Shown here piece after piece: positions 15,246 to 22,638 of a DNA stretch of 28,341 bases. Each line of letters starts with the position of its first letter. The stretch's first letter is position 1. Both the position numbers and the translations under genes were made by a program. The DNA lies in NCBI GenBank assembly GCA_964581365.1, contig CAZOOF010000025.1, positions 1 through 28,341 on the forward strand. The letters run 5' to 3'. The notes beneath the pieces were generated by a model. The model had not been told where the DNA came from and did not search any database. It was given only the letters and a program-made list of their open reading frames with translations. The DNA is from JAITWN01 sp964581365. Lineage in GTDB: Bacteria > Pseudomonadota > Gammaproteobacteria > SZUA-140.

Positions 15246-15575
15246 TTACTTGGCCTGCGACCGCTGGAACATACGCTCGGCCTTCTCCTCGGCGCGAGCA
15301 GCGGCTTCCTGGGCGGCGCGAGCATCGGCGGCCGCCTGCTGGGCGGTTCGCTGCGCTTCCTGGGCGGTCTGGCTGGCGCGGGAGGCGTCGCTACGAGCCT
15401 GGCGCGCGGCCTCCATGGCTTCCTGGGCGGTGCCCAGTGCCTCGTCGGCCGTGGACTGGGCCGAGGCGGCTTCTCCAGAAACGCGATCGAGATCGGCCTG
15501 GCTGACGGTTGCGCAGCCACCGAGCTGAAGCGCCAGTACAGCGACGGTCCCCGCGATGGCGAGAGACTTGATCAT
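15246..15575 (-). CDS. Lpp/OprI-like alanine-zipper outer-membrane lipoprotein
   Basis: 109 residues. A lipoprotein signal with lipobox LGGC gives mature N-terminal Cys21 followed by ATVSQADLD, with no Asp at +2, so outer-membrane sorting by Lol is expected. The mature part (89 residues) is a continuous helix with alanine-rich heptads (repeats such as AQEAxxAA, TAQEAQRTAQQAA), like the trimeric coiled coils of Lpp and OprI but longer than E. coli Lpp (58 mature). The last residue is lysine, the residue that in Lpp is joined to diaminopimelate by L,D-transpeptidases. AAGGAG lies about 8-9 bases from the ATG, implying strong translation. It is convergent with an L,D-transpeptidase gene, a likely functional partner (inference). 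Confidence 0.88.
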   Translation of the reverse strand: MIKSLAIAGTVAVLALQLGGCATVSQADLDRVSGEAASAQSTADEALGTAQEAMEAARQARSDASRASQTAQEAQRTAQQAAADARAAQEAAARAEEKAERMFQRSQAK

Positions 15576-15716
15576 GTCACAATCTCCTTATCGTTCGTGT
15601 GATTAGGTACCGGCTAACATTAACCGAAAGAGGCGTGGCTTGTCACTGTCAGCAAAAAGCGTCAGTCCCTGCCATTTGACCGCCTCGCGCAGCTGCCCGC
15701 AGAATGGCGGCACCCT

Positions 15717-15742
15717 GCGGCGCCTGCCCGGGCAGGCGCCGC
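15717..15742. repeat. 26-base perfect palindrome upstream of mlaA
   Basis: Positions 15717-15729 and 15730-15742 are exact reverse complements, with no spacer, and consist almost only of G and C. The palindrome lies 31 bases upstream of the putative mlaA start, between divergent genes. There is no T-tract on either side. It could be an operator dyad, or an RNA hairpin in the mlaA leader. Confidence 0.7.
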
Positions 15743-15773
15743 CTCATCCGCTGCCCATGGTGGCCATTTTGAA

Positions 15774-16550
15774 GTGTGTTCGATCGTGAAGAGACTCTGC
15801 AGCCATACGAAGCTCGATAGCGCCACCCGGATTCTGCGGCGCCGCGTCGCTGCCTGCATCGCCGCGCTGCTCGGTCTGTTCTCTGTCGCCGTCTCGGCGC
15901 AGATGCCGGATATCTATGACGAGGATTTCGAGTACGAAGAGACGCAGCTCATCGCCGATCCGATCGAGCCGTTCAATCGCGCCATGTTCGCCTTCAACGA
16001 TAAGGTGTACTTCTATGTGCTCAAGCCCGTCGTGCGGGTCTACCGCCATGTGCCGGAGCCGGCGCGGGTGTCTCTGGGAAATTTTTTTTCCAACCTGCGT
16101 GCGCCCATCCGCATGGTGAATTCGCTGCTGCAGCTCAAGCTCGTCGATGCCGGCAACGAGCTGCTGCGGTTCGGGATCAACTCCACGGTCGGAGTCGGTG
16201 GTCTGTTCGATCCGGCGGGCCGGTATCTGGGCATCCGGCGCGTCGACGAGGATCTCGGTCAGACTCTGGGGCATTATGGCGTCGGACAGGGTTTCTACAT
16301 CGTGATGCCGTTCTTCGGTCCGACCACTCTGCGTGACGGCGTCGGCAGCTTTGTCGATGCCTGGTATCTCGACCCGGTCGTGTACGTCGAGGATGATGCA
16401 GTCGCTGCCGGGCTGCTCGTGCTGGATAAGGTCAACACCGGCTCACTGGATCGCGATACCTATGAGGCGATCAAGCGCGAGGCGTTCGATCCCTACACGT
16501 TCATTCGGGACGCGTACGTGCAGCGGCGCAGCGCGGCGGTAGAAAGGTAG
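15774..16550 (+). CDS. mlaA: MlaA (VacJ) family phospholipid-transport protein
   Basis: 258 residues. The MlaA core is clear: DPIEPFNRAMFAFNDKVYFY, then VSLGNFFSNL, INSTVGVGGLFDPA, and LGQTLGHYGVGQGFYIVMPFFGPTTLRDGVG. MlaA sits in the inner leaflet of the outer membrane and removes mislocalised phospholipids to MlaC/MlaFEDB. E. coli MlaA is a lipoprotein; here the N-terminus has a signal of the non-lipid type (hydrophobic stretch about 27-40, likely cleavage VSA|Q after residue 42). Its only nearby cysteine (Cys28) precedes the hydrophobic core, so no working lipobox is seen. The start is uncertain: GTG at 15774 or 15786, neither with a clear Shine-Dalgarno. The rest of the mla operon is not in the window. 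Confidence 0.92.
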   Translation: MCSIVKRLCSHTKLDSATRILRRRVAACIAALLGLFSVAVSAQMPDIYDEDFEYEETQLIADPIEPFNRAMFAFNDKVYFYVLKPVVRVYRHVPEPARVSLGNFFSNLRAPIRMVNSLLQLKLVDAGNELLRFGINSTVGVGGLFDPAGRYLGIRRVDEDLGQTLGHYGVGQGFYIVMPFFGPTTLRDGVGSFVDAWYLDPVVYVEDDAVAAGLLVLDKVNTGSLDRDTYEAIKREAFDPYTFIRDAYVQRRSAAVER

Positions 16551-16578
16551 GGGCTGCGGGGGTGGTTGGCGCCCTGGC

Positions 16579-17085
16579 TCAGCTGCGATCCTTGACCATC
16601 AACAGCGTCAGGCCGAGGCCGAAGAAGCCGGCGAAAATGATCAGCATCCAACCCGCGATGCTCAGTCCCAGGAAGCTCCAGGCGACTTCCGCGCATTCGC
16701 CCGATCCGCGGAAGACCATTTCGATCACCCGCTGCAGCGGAAAGTTTTCCAGCATATAGTCCAGTCCGGGACCGCAGGCGGGAATGCGATCTTCGGGCAG
16801 GCTCTCCAGCCATACATGGCGCGCCGCTACTCCGCCACCGGCGATCGCGGTCAGCATGACCAGACCTCCGTACAGCCGCTGGCCAATGCGGCCGGGATTG
16901 TGGATCGCGGCAAGCAGGAGGATCAGGCCCAGAGCCATCACCGCCACACGCTGCAGTATGCACAGTGGACAGGGCTCCAGCCCCATTCCGTGTTGCATGT
17001 ACAGCGCCGTCAAGATGAGCAGAACACAGGCGATGAAGCCGGCGAGGCAGAGCGGGCGGGCGCCGGGAAGCATGATTCTGGTCAT
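16579..17085 (-). CDS. dsbB: Disulfide bond formation protein B
   Basis: 168 residues, a four-helix inner-membrane quinone reductase that reoxidises DsbA. Both essential cysteine pairs are present: CPLC at Cys39/Cys42 in the first periplasmic loop and Cys104/Cys131 in the second loop (E. coli 41/44 and 104/130). The QR after CPLCIL corresponds to the conserved quinone-site arginine region. Helices lie at about 12-30, 45-63, 71-90 and 138-163. The ATG 17085 is preceded by GAGGA at 5 bases, which rules out the long in-frame extension. It is convergent with mlaA (28 bases between stops) and lies downstream of fpr on the same strand. No dsbA is in the window. Confidence 0.95.
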   Translation of the reverse strand: MTRIMLPGARPLCLAGFIACVLLILTALYMQHGMGLEPCPLCILQRVAVMALGLILLLAAIHNPGRIGQRLYGGLVMLTAIAGGGVAARHVWLESLPEDRIPACGPGLDYMLENFPLQRVIEMVFRGSGECAEVAWSFLGLSIAGWMLIIFAGFFGLGLTLLMVKDRS

Positions 17086-17206
17086 GAGATCCTCGATATC
17101 CGTGAATTGCGTGGCGGCAGGCGCCAGTGCCTTGCGGCGGGAAAGCGGCGCCGGCAACAGCGCAGCGAATCGGGTTTCATTGTAAGGGAAACGGGTCGGG
17201 CCGGGA

Positions 17207-17950
17207 TTACCAGTAGTGTTCCGTGGTGATGTGGCCGGGCTCGCTGCGCTTGTTGCGCCGCAGACCGCGTTCCTCGAGGATGCGGATGCTGTCACGCACC
17301 ATGCCGGGATTGCCGCAGATCATCACCTGGGAATCGGCGGGGTCGATACGCAGACCGGCATGCTGCTCCAGCCGGCCATCAGCCAGGGTGGCGGGTATGC
17401 GATCGCGGATGGCGAAATCCGCTTCTTCACGGGTTACATAAGGCACGTAAATCAGCTGACCCGGATGGCTGGCGCCCATTTCCTCGATCTCCTCGCGGTA
17501 ACTGAGCTCGCTCACCGTGCGCGCAGCCTGCGCCAGCACGATCTTTTCGAAACGGGACCAGGGTTCGGGCGTGCGCAGCAGGGAAATGAAGGCGCCGATG
17601 GCGGTGCCGGTCGCCAGTAACCACAGGTGGCGCGCATCCGGTACATCGGCCAGAGTGAAGTAGCCGGCCGGGCGAGCCTGCACCTCTATCGAGTCGCCGG
17701 AATCGAGCGAGTGCAGCCTGTCGGTCAGCGGACCGCCGGGGATGGTCACAAAGTGAAACTCGAGCGGGCGTTGCTCCGGAGCGTTGACCAGCGAGTAGGG
17801 CCGGGCGATACGCTCACCGTCGATTTCCAGGGCGAGCTGGGTGAACTGTCCGGCGCGAAACGGCTCGAGCGGCGCATCGATGTACAGCGTGTAGAGATTG
17901 TCGGTCCACTGCTTTTTGCCGACCACCTTGCCTTCGACCCATTGATTCAT
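17207..17950 (-). CDS. fpr: Ferredoxin/flavodoxin-NADP+ reductase
   Basis: 247 residues, FAD enzyme passing electrons between NADPH and ferredoxin or flavodoxin, often tied to oxidative-stress response and Fe-S repair. FAD-binding RPYS (residues 50-53) with SLVNAP, the GTAIGAFIS loop, VMICGNPGMV for NADP binding, and the C-terminal aromatic residue (EHYW) are all present; a final aromatic residue of this type is typical of bacterial subclass I Fpr. The length equals E. coli Fpr (248). The ATG 17950 has only a weak AGG upstream. A SoxR or OxyR site is not evident in the short gap to the next gene. Confidence 0.93.
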   Translation of the reverse strand: MNQWVEGKVVGKKQWTDNLYTLYIDAPLEPFRAGQFTQLALEIDGERIARPYSLVNAPEQRPLEFHFVTIPGGPLTDRLHSLDSGDSIEVQARPAGYFTLADVPDARHLWLLATGTAIGAFISLLRTPEPWSRFEKIVLAQAARTVSELSYREEIEEMGASHPGQLIYVPYVTREEADFAIRDRIPATLADGRLEQHAGLRIDPADSQVMICGNPGMVRDSIRILEERGLRRNKRSEPGHITTEHYW

Positions 17951-18008
17951 TACAGCCTGCCCGCGATGCGAAACCTGCGATTATACCCGATGCCGCCGCG
18001 TTCGCATT

Positions 18009-18758
18009 TCAACGGCATTCGCCGCTCGATCCGGGCCGGCAGCGGCGTCGGTTGATCCACTGTGTGTTGTCGAGAGCGGCTTCGGAAAAGACCGTGCCGG
18101 TGATGTCGGCATTGACCAGGCGTGCTTCCGCCAGGTTTGCGGAGGTGAAGTCGGCGAACAGCAGCCGGGCGCTTTCGAGGTTGGCGCTGCGCAGCGTCGC
18201 TTGCCTGAGCGATGCTTTTTCGAGGACAGCCTGCTGCAGATCCGCGCGGGAAAGATCGGCTCCGTCGAATCTGGTGCCCAAGGCCCGCGCCTGCGCAAAC
18301 CGGGCGTCGCGCAGCTCAGCGCCCGAAAGATCGGCGCCGGACAGATCGGATTGATAGAAGGACGCATTTGCCAGCCGCGCATCGATGAGGCTCGCGCCGG
18401 TCAGGCGCGCCCGGTTGAAGGTGGTGCCGCCAAGGATCGCGCCGGACAGGCTGGCGTCGGTGAGATTGGCGCTCACCATCCGCGCGCCGTCGATCATCGC
18501 GCCATCCAGGCGGGCGCCGGAAAGGTTGGCGAAATCCAGGTCGGCGCCGGTCAGCATCGCGCCGGAAAGATCGGCGTTCTCGAGATTGATGCGGGTCATG
18601 ATTGCGCCGCGCAGATCGGCGCCGGAGAGATCAGCGCCGCGTTTGTCGCAGTTGATCCAGATCACGCCGGGGGCCGGGGCGCTGTCACATGCGGCGAAGG
18701 CCCCCATCGGAAGCAGTGGAAGCAGCAGTATGCCTGCCCGCAGTACGCTGAGCCTCAT
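18009..18758 (-). CDS. Exported pentapeptide-repeat protein
   Basis: 249 residues. A Sec signal peptide (about 1-22: MRLSVLRAGILLLPLLPMGAFA) is followed by a short Cys-containing segment (ACDSAPAPGVIWINCDKRGAD) and then some 35 pentapeptide repeats of the A(D/N)LxG type to about residue 230, forming a right-handed quadrilateral beta-helix. It ends in RRRCRPGSSGECR. The two cysteine pairs, one at each end, could be disulfide caps in the periplasm. The start at 18758 is favoured by GGAG 5 bases upstream and by the signal peptide; a longer frame to 18803 would hide the signal. Most pentapeptide proteins of known function are cytosolic gyrase mimics; an exported one must act otherwise. Function unknown. 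Confidence 0.88.
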   Translation of the reverse strand: MRLSVLRAGILLLPLLPMGAFAACDSAPAPGVIWINCDKRGADLSGADLRGAIMTRINLENADLSGAMLTGADLDFANLSGARLDGAMIDGARMVSANLTDASLSGAILGGTTFNRARLTGASLIDARLANASFYQSDLSGADLSGAELRDARFAQARALGTRFDGADLSRADLQQAVLEKASLRQATLRSANLESARLLFADFTSANLAEARLVNADITGTVFSEAALDNTQWINRRRCRPGSSGECR

Positions 18759-18888
18759 GTTCACTCCATGCATCTCCTGCCGTTGGCTTTCGGAGTTTAG
18801 CAAAGTCGTCGCATCCCTGCCGGGCGGCTCGCATCGCCTGCCACGCTGGCGGATAATGGCATGTCATGGGAACAGGAGCGAGCCGAAT

Positions 18889-19578
18889 ATGAGCGTGCAG
18901 AGCTGTCGGCCGGCTGTCATCGAAGATGATCCGGGGGTCGTGGTGCGTCGCGTCGCGCCGCTTCCGTTCCCGGGGATGCTCGCCGGGGAACAGTTTTCCC
19001 TGGAGGCCGGGGCGAGTCGCAGGCTGTGCCTGGCTCGGGACAGCGAAACCATCGTCTATGTTCTGTCCGGCGCTCTTCGTCTGGGCGATGTGCCGGGCAT
19101 CGGTGGAGCAGTGGTGGCTGGAGGCGCTCAATGGCTTGCAACGGGACGCGAGCTCCGTCCGCGCCAGACTGCGGTCGGTGGTGTGCCTGCGAAGGGTGTG
19201 TGCTTCAGCCTGCGTCTGCCCGCGCATCGCATTCCCGGCGTCGAGTTTCTGCAGCTCGACGCCGGCGGGCTGCCGCTCGCGCCCATCGTGGGCGGGATCA
19301 TGCGGACGATCGCCGATGTCGAGGAGGAGACCGGCCTGCATCCGGTCGGCGCCGCCTGGCGTTGTGTCGACGTACAGCTCGACCCGGGTGCAGTGTGGAA
19401 CGCTGCGATGCCAGAGGCCACTTTCGGCCTGTTTTATATGGTGACCGGATCGGCTGCCATCATGGGGCGGGATTTCGACGAGGGCGACGCGGGAATCGTC
19501 GAGGGCGAGCGCCTGCTGCGTCTGGAGGCCCGGGAGTCATGCCGGTTTGTAGGGATCCTCGGGCCGAAGGGGGCGTGA
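18889..19578 (+). CDS. Pirin-like cupin protein lacking metal ligands
   Basis: 229 residues. The layout matches pirin: an N-terminal cupin (ETIVYVLSGAL...GAVVAGGAQWLATGRELRPRQ) and a C-terminal pirin-like cupin (DVQLDPGAVW...TFGLFYMVTGSAAIMGRDFDEGDAGIVEG). In metal-bound pirins the first cupin has HxHRGxET and a later HxE. Here the corresponding stretches read CLARDSET and RELRPRQ, with no His. It should therefore not bind iron in the normal way and cannot be assumed to have quercetinase activity. AGGAG (18874-18878) is 10 bases from ATG 18889. It is divergent from the pentapeptide gene and 28 bases from the convergent TraB gene. Role unknown. Confidence 0.65.
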   Translation: MSVQSCRPAVIEDDPGVVVRRVAPLPFPGMLAGEQFSLEAGASRRLCLARDSETIVYVLSGALRLGDVPGIGGAVVAGGAQWLATGRELRPRQTAVGGVPAKGVCFSLRLPAHRIPGVEFLQLDAGGLPLAPIVGGIMRTIADVEEETGLHPVGAAWRCVDVQLDPGAVWNAAMPEATFGLFYMVTGSAAIMGRDFDEGDAGIVEGERLLRLEARESCRFVGILGPKGA

Positions 19579-19606
19579 TGAGGGGCGAGCATCGCCCGAT
19601 CAGCCG

Positions 19607-20839
19607 TCATCCCAGCAATCGCTGAAAGATCAGGAATCCCGCGGCATAGGTACCTGCTGCTGCTCCCAGACTGCTGGTGAAGAAGATCAGCAGAATCCGG
19701 GAAACGCGATTTTCCCACCAGCCGCGCAGGCGCGCGGTGTCCTCGCGAAGGCGGCTGAAATCGGAAACCTGCGGTTTGCGCAGCCAGGTTTCCAGCGCCG
19801 CCGTTACCATGCCGGCGCCGACGACGGGATTGAGCGTAGTCAGGGGCGCTGCGAGGAAGGCTGCAGCCACCGTGAGGTAATGCGCGCCGGCGATCAACGT
19901 GCCGAGCGCCGTCAGTCCGCCGGTGATCAGGATCCAGTCGATGACCAGTTGTTTGCCAAGGTCCGGACTGTGGGCGAAACCGGCGGCGAAACCGGCGAGA
20001 ACAGCGAGCACGATCCCCCAGGAAATGATGGTCGGCCAGCGGCTCGGCGGTGGCACCTCGTCGAGTTCCGCGAGCGATTTCTCCCGGCTTGCGCCGGCGG
20101 GATCTTCAAGCAGCGCAGACAGGTGTTCGCGCATTCCGCGCAGATGACCTGCGCCCACCACCGCAAGAATGTTGTGGTAGCCGTTGCCCGTGCTCTCGGC
20201 CGCGAGGCGCAGTGACATGTAGCGGTCGCGCTCCTCGATCAGCGGAACGTACAGCTCGCGGGCTTCCCTGGCGAACTCGGAAACGATCGATTCGAGCATG
20301 TCGCCCTGCTTGAGCTTCTCGATTTCCGCCTCGCTGATTTCGCGGCGGCTCAGCAGGCTGTCGACCAGTCCCGCGATGAGTCGGGCCCGGCTCCACCAGC
20401 CGACTCCGCGGTAAACGCGCTTCATGGTGACGGCGATTTCGCGATCGACCAGCAGCACGGGCAGGCCCTGCTCTCGTGCGCCGTCCACGGCGGCGCGCAT
20501 CTCCGCGCCCGGGTCGGTGCCGAGTTGCGCTGCCATGCGTTGCTGGTAGGCGCCCAAGGCCAGATTGGCGATGACCAGCAGTGTCTTGCGTTTGCGCAGC
20601 ACTTCGAACAGATTCATGCGGGCGAGCGCATCGGCGTTGACGATGGCGTTGTGCCGGCTGGGACAGAGCTCAACGGCTACGGCATCGAAATCGCCGCTCT
20701 CCAGCAGTTCGCGCACCTTCTCGGCGCTTGCTCGCGAAACATGAGCGGTGCCGAGCAGGGTGATCCGCCTGTCCCCGTGCCTGATGACCAGCAGTGGTTC
20801 GGTGTCGGTGTGCTCGTGGACTTCCACGGATGCTTGCAT
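19607..20839 (-). CDS. TraB/PrgY family membrane protein
   Basis: 410 residues from ATG 20839 (a TTG at 20848 would add three). The N-terminal half is a TraB-type domain: LLGTAHVS near the start, VAVELCPSRHNAI, LVDREI, and NILAVVGAGHLRGM at about 240-250, with the two conserved GxxH motifs and Glu expected of the Tiki/TraB/EreA superfamily, some of which are metal proteases. The C-terminal part (about 280-410) has several hydrophobic helices (WGIVLAVLAGFAAGFA, WILITGGLTALGTLIAG, VAAAFLAAPLTTLNPVVGAG, ILLIFFTSSLGAAAGTYAAGF), so it is an inner-membrane protein. In enterococci PrgY/TraB blocks a self pheromone; in free-living bacteria the role is not settled. No ribosome binding site is obvious. 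Confidence 0.88.
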   Translation of the reverse strand: MQASVEVHEHTDTEPLLVIRHGDRRITLLGTAHVSRASAEKVRELLESGDFDAVAVELCPSRHNAIVNADALARMNLFEVLRKRKTLLVIANLALGAYQQRMAAQLGTDPGAEMRAAVDGAREQGLPVLLVDREIAVTMKRVYRGVGWWSRARLIAGLVDSLLSRREISEAEIEKLKQGDMLESIVSEFAREARELYVPLIEERDRYMSLRLAAESTGNGYHNILAVVGAGHLRGMREHLSALLEDPAGASREKSLAELDEVPPPSRWPTIISWGIVLAVLAGFAAGFAHSPDLGKQLVIDWILITGGLTALGTLIAGAHYLTVAAAFLAAPLTTLNPVVGAGMVTAALETWLRKPQVSDFSRLREDTARLRGWWENRVSRILLIFFTSSLGAAAGTYAAGFLIFQRLLG

Positions 20840-20991
20840 CGGATTCAATCGTGCCGTGGCCGGGGGTGGTTCTGCTAGAGTAACGAAAAGGCCGGCCGCG
20901 AGACAGCCGGATCGTGATGCGCCGACGGGCGATCCCCGCCTCCGCCAATTGCTGGTATTGTAACAGTATCCTTCCGTACGGACTCAGCCTG

Positions 20992-21045
20992 ATGGAAATC
21001 AATCTGATCCTGGGAGCCGGCAGCAAACGCCGGCGTCCTTCGTGA
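20992..21045 (+). other. Possible 17-codon leader ORF before djlA
   Basis: ATG 20992 opens a frame that ends with TGA at 21043-21045, 9 bases before the djlA ATG. Its sequence ends in KRRRPS. It spans a GCCGGC/GCCGGC dyad (about 21016-21034). It has no good ribosome binding site, so its translation is doubtful. Confidence 0.2.
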
Positions 21046-21054
21046 GCTGCAGCC

Positions 21055-21825
21055 ATGAGCTATGGCGGCAGGATTCTGGGGGCGCTGTTCGGCTTCCTTC
21101 TGGGGGGGCCGATCGGCCTCATCATCGGTCTGCTCGTTGGATATTTTTTCGATTCGAGACTGCGCGGTATCGGATCGCGTCCCGGCGTGCAGGAGGCATT
21201 CTTCACCACGCTGTTTTCGGTCCTCGGCCATCTTTCGAAAGCCGACGGACGCGTGAATGAAGACGAGATCCGGCTCGCCAGCGAAGTCATGACGCAGATG
21301 CGCCTGCCGGAGCCGCTGCGCCAGCGGGCGCGCGAGCTGTTTCGTCGCGGCAAGGAGCCCGGATTCTCGTTGCATGACGCGCTCGACGAATTCGTTGCAG
21401 CAACGCGATTCCGGCCCGAGCTGGGATTCGTTTTCGTCGAAATCCTGCTGCAGGCGGCTCATGTGGATGGAGCGCTGCATCGGGACGAAGAGCGCATCCT
21501 GCGCTTCATTTGCGACCGTCTGGGCTTTCCACCCGGAGAATTCGAGCGCCTGGATCGGATGGTGCGCGCTGCAATGGGCGCGGCGGGGGGCGCGGGCGGA
21601 CGGTCCGCCGAGCCAGGGCCGGAATGGGCCTATGGTGTGCTTGGATGCGGGCCGGACAGTTCTGAGGCGGAAATAAAAAAGCGTTATCGCATGCTGATGA
21701 ATCGTCACCATCCGGACAAGCTGGTTGCCAAGGGCATGCCGGAGGAAATGGTGCGTCTGGCCTCCGAGCGCACCGTCGAGATTCGCAAGGCTTATGACAT
21801 TCTGCGCGCCGCGCGGGGGTTCTGA
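21055..21825 (+). CDS. djlA: DjlA, membrane-anchored DnaJ-like co-chaperone
   Basis: 256 residues in three parts. One glycine-rich transmembrane helix (about 6-31, GALFGFLLGGPIGLIIGLLV). A TerB-like helical domain (about 45-175, with HLSKADGRVNEDEIRLASEVM and AAHVDGALHRDEERIL). A C-terminal J domain (about 190-256) with the HPD motif at 219-221 that stimulates DnaK. In E. coli DjlA is a type III inner-membrane protein linked to the Rcs envelope response and colanic acid. Length is close to E. coli (271). Start ATG 21055 has only a weak GAGC-type ribosome binding site. It precedes sspA on the same strand by 160 bases that contain a promoter. Confidence 0.94.
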   Translation: MSYGGRILGALFGFLLGGPIGLIIGLLVGYFFDSRLRGIGSRPGVQEAFFTTLFSVLGHLSKADGRVNEDEIRLASEVMTQMRLPEPLRQRARELFRRGKEPGFSLHDALDEFVAATRFRPELGFVFVEILLQAAHVDGALHRDEERILRFICDRLGFPPGEFERLDRMVRAAMGAAGGAGGRSAEPGPEWAYGVLGCGPDSSEAEIKKRYRMLMNRHHPDKLVAKGMPEEMVRLASERTVEIRKAYDILRAARGF

Positions 21826-21936
21826 GCAGGCGCTAATCCCGATGCGGCGAAAGCCCGCGCGAATTCAGCAAAATTCGACGCGAATCAGCGTCCCGTGCAT
21901 GCGCGCACGCGCCCGTTGTGACGACCCCACGACCGT

Positions 21937-21945
21937 TATGGTAAA
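21937..21945 (+). promoter_or_regulatory. Extended -10 promoter of sspA
   Basis: TGG followed by TAAACT (21940-21945) is an extended -10 element, about 40 bases before the sspA ATG. TTGTGA at 21914-21919 is a possible -35 with a 20-base spacer. Upstream, a dyad CGAATT (21860-21865) / AATTCG (21872-21877) lies between djlA and this promoter and could be a binding site. Confidence 0.5.
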
Positions 21946-21985
21946 CTGACGCGCAGTCGTGCCCCCACGGAGAGAAGCTATCAGC

Positions 21986-22612
21986 ATGGCGATTTCAGCC
22001 GCCCGCAGGCCGATCATGACCCTTTACTCACGGGCTGATTGCCCGCTCAGTCATCGTGTCCGGATCGTGCTTGCGGAAAAGGGTATTGCCGCCGACGTCA
22101 TCGACGTCGATGTCAATAATCCCCCCGAAGATTTGATCGATATCAACGCCTACCATTCCGTTCCCACGCTGGTTGATCGTGATCTGGTGCTCTACGATTC
22201 CATGATCATCATGGAATATCTGGATGAGCGCTTTCCGCATCCGCCGCTGATGCCGGTGGATCCGGTGTCCCGCGCGCGTACCCGCATGATGCTTCACCGC
22301 ATCGACAAGGACTGGTACGGCCTGATCGCCGATCTCACCGGCGAGGATGCCGAGCGTGTCGAGCGCGCCCGGAATGTGCTGCGCAATGATTTCACCATGC
22401 TGTCGCCCATTCTCGGGAAGAAGTCCTTCTTCATGAGCGACGAGTTCGCGCTGATCGAATGCGCGATGGCTCCCATTCTCTGGCGTCTGCCCATTTACGG
22501 AGTGGAAATACCGTCGCAGTTGAAGCCGCTGCTGCGTTATGCGGAGCGTATCTTCAACCGTCCGTCCTTCCGCGCCAGTCTCTCGGCTGCGGAGCAGGAA
22601 CTGGTCCGCTAG
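21986..22612 (+). CDS. sspA: Stringent starvation protein A
   Basis: 208 residues (E. coli 212). GST-like fold: thioredoxin-type N-terminal domain (about 10-85: IMTLYSRADCPLSHRVRIVLAEKGI...PEDLIDINAYHSVPTLVDRDL as the outline) and helical C-terminal domain. The SspA signature MEYLDERFPHPPLMPVDPV is intact; this Pro-His surface contacts sigma70 and RNA polymerase, where SspA acts as a transcription factor in stationary phase and acid or stress response. It has no glutathione transferase activity in E. coli. A GTG at 21959 would add 9 residues; ATG 21986 matches the family start (MAxxAxxRxxMTLYS). It is followed by sspB, as in most gammaproteobacteria. Confidence 0.96.
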   Translation: MAISAARRPIMTLYSRADCPLSHRVRIVLAEKGIAADVIDVDVNNPPEDLIDINAYHSVPTLVDRDLVLYDSMIIMEYLDERFPHPPLMPVDPVSRARTRMMLHRIDKDWYGLIADLTGEDAERVERARNVLRNDFTMLSPILGKKSFFMSDEFALIECAMAPILWRLPIYGVEIPSQLKPLLRYAERIFNRPSFRASLSAAEQELVR

Positions 22613-22638
22613 GTGGGATGATCGTGGAAGGTATCAGC

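Noticed and set aside
15246..15520. Repetitive-looking DNA that might be a tandem repeat array
   Set aside because: The similarity arises from alanine heptads of the Lpp-like protein; spacing is codon-based and degenerate, and not a DNA repeat or CRISPR.
17086..17295. N-terminal extension of DsbB
   Set aside because: The added residues are low-complexity and would put a non-membrane tail before helix 1. ATG 17085 has GAGGA and matches the family length.
18385..18888. Upstream in-frame extension of the pirin-like gene (168 codons)
   Set aside because: It is antisense to the pentapeptide-repeat gene and its product merely mirrors that repeat. The ATG at 18889 has a good ribosome binding site.
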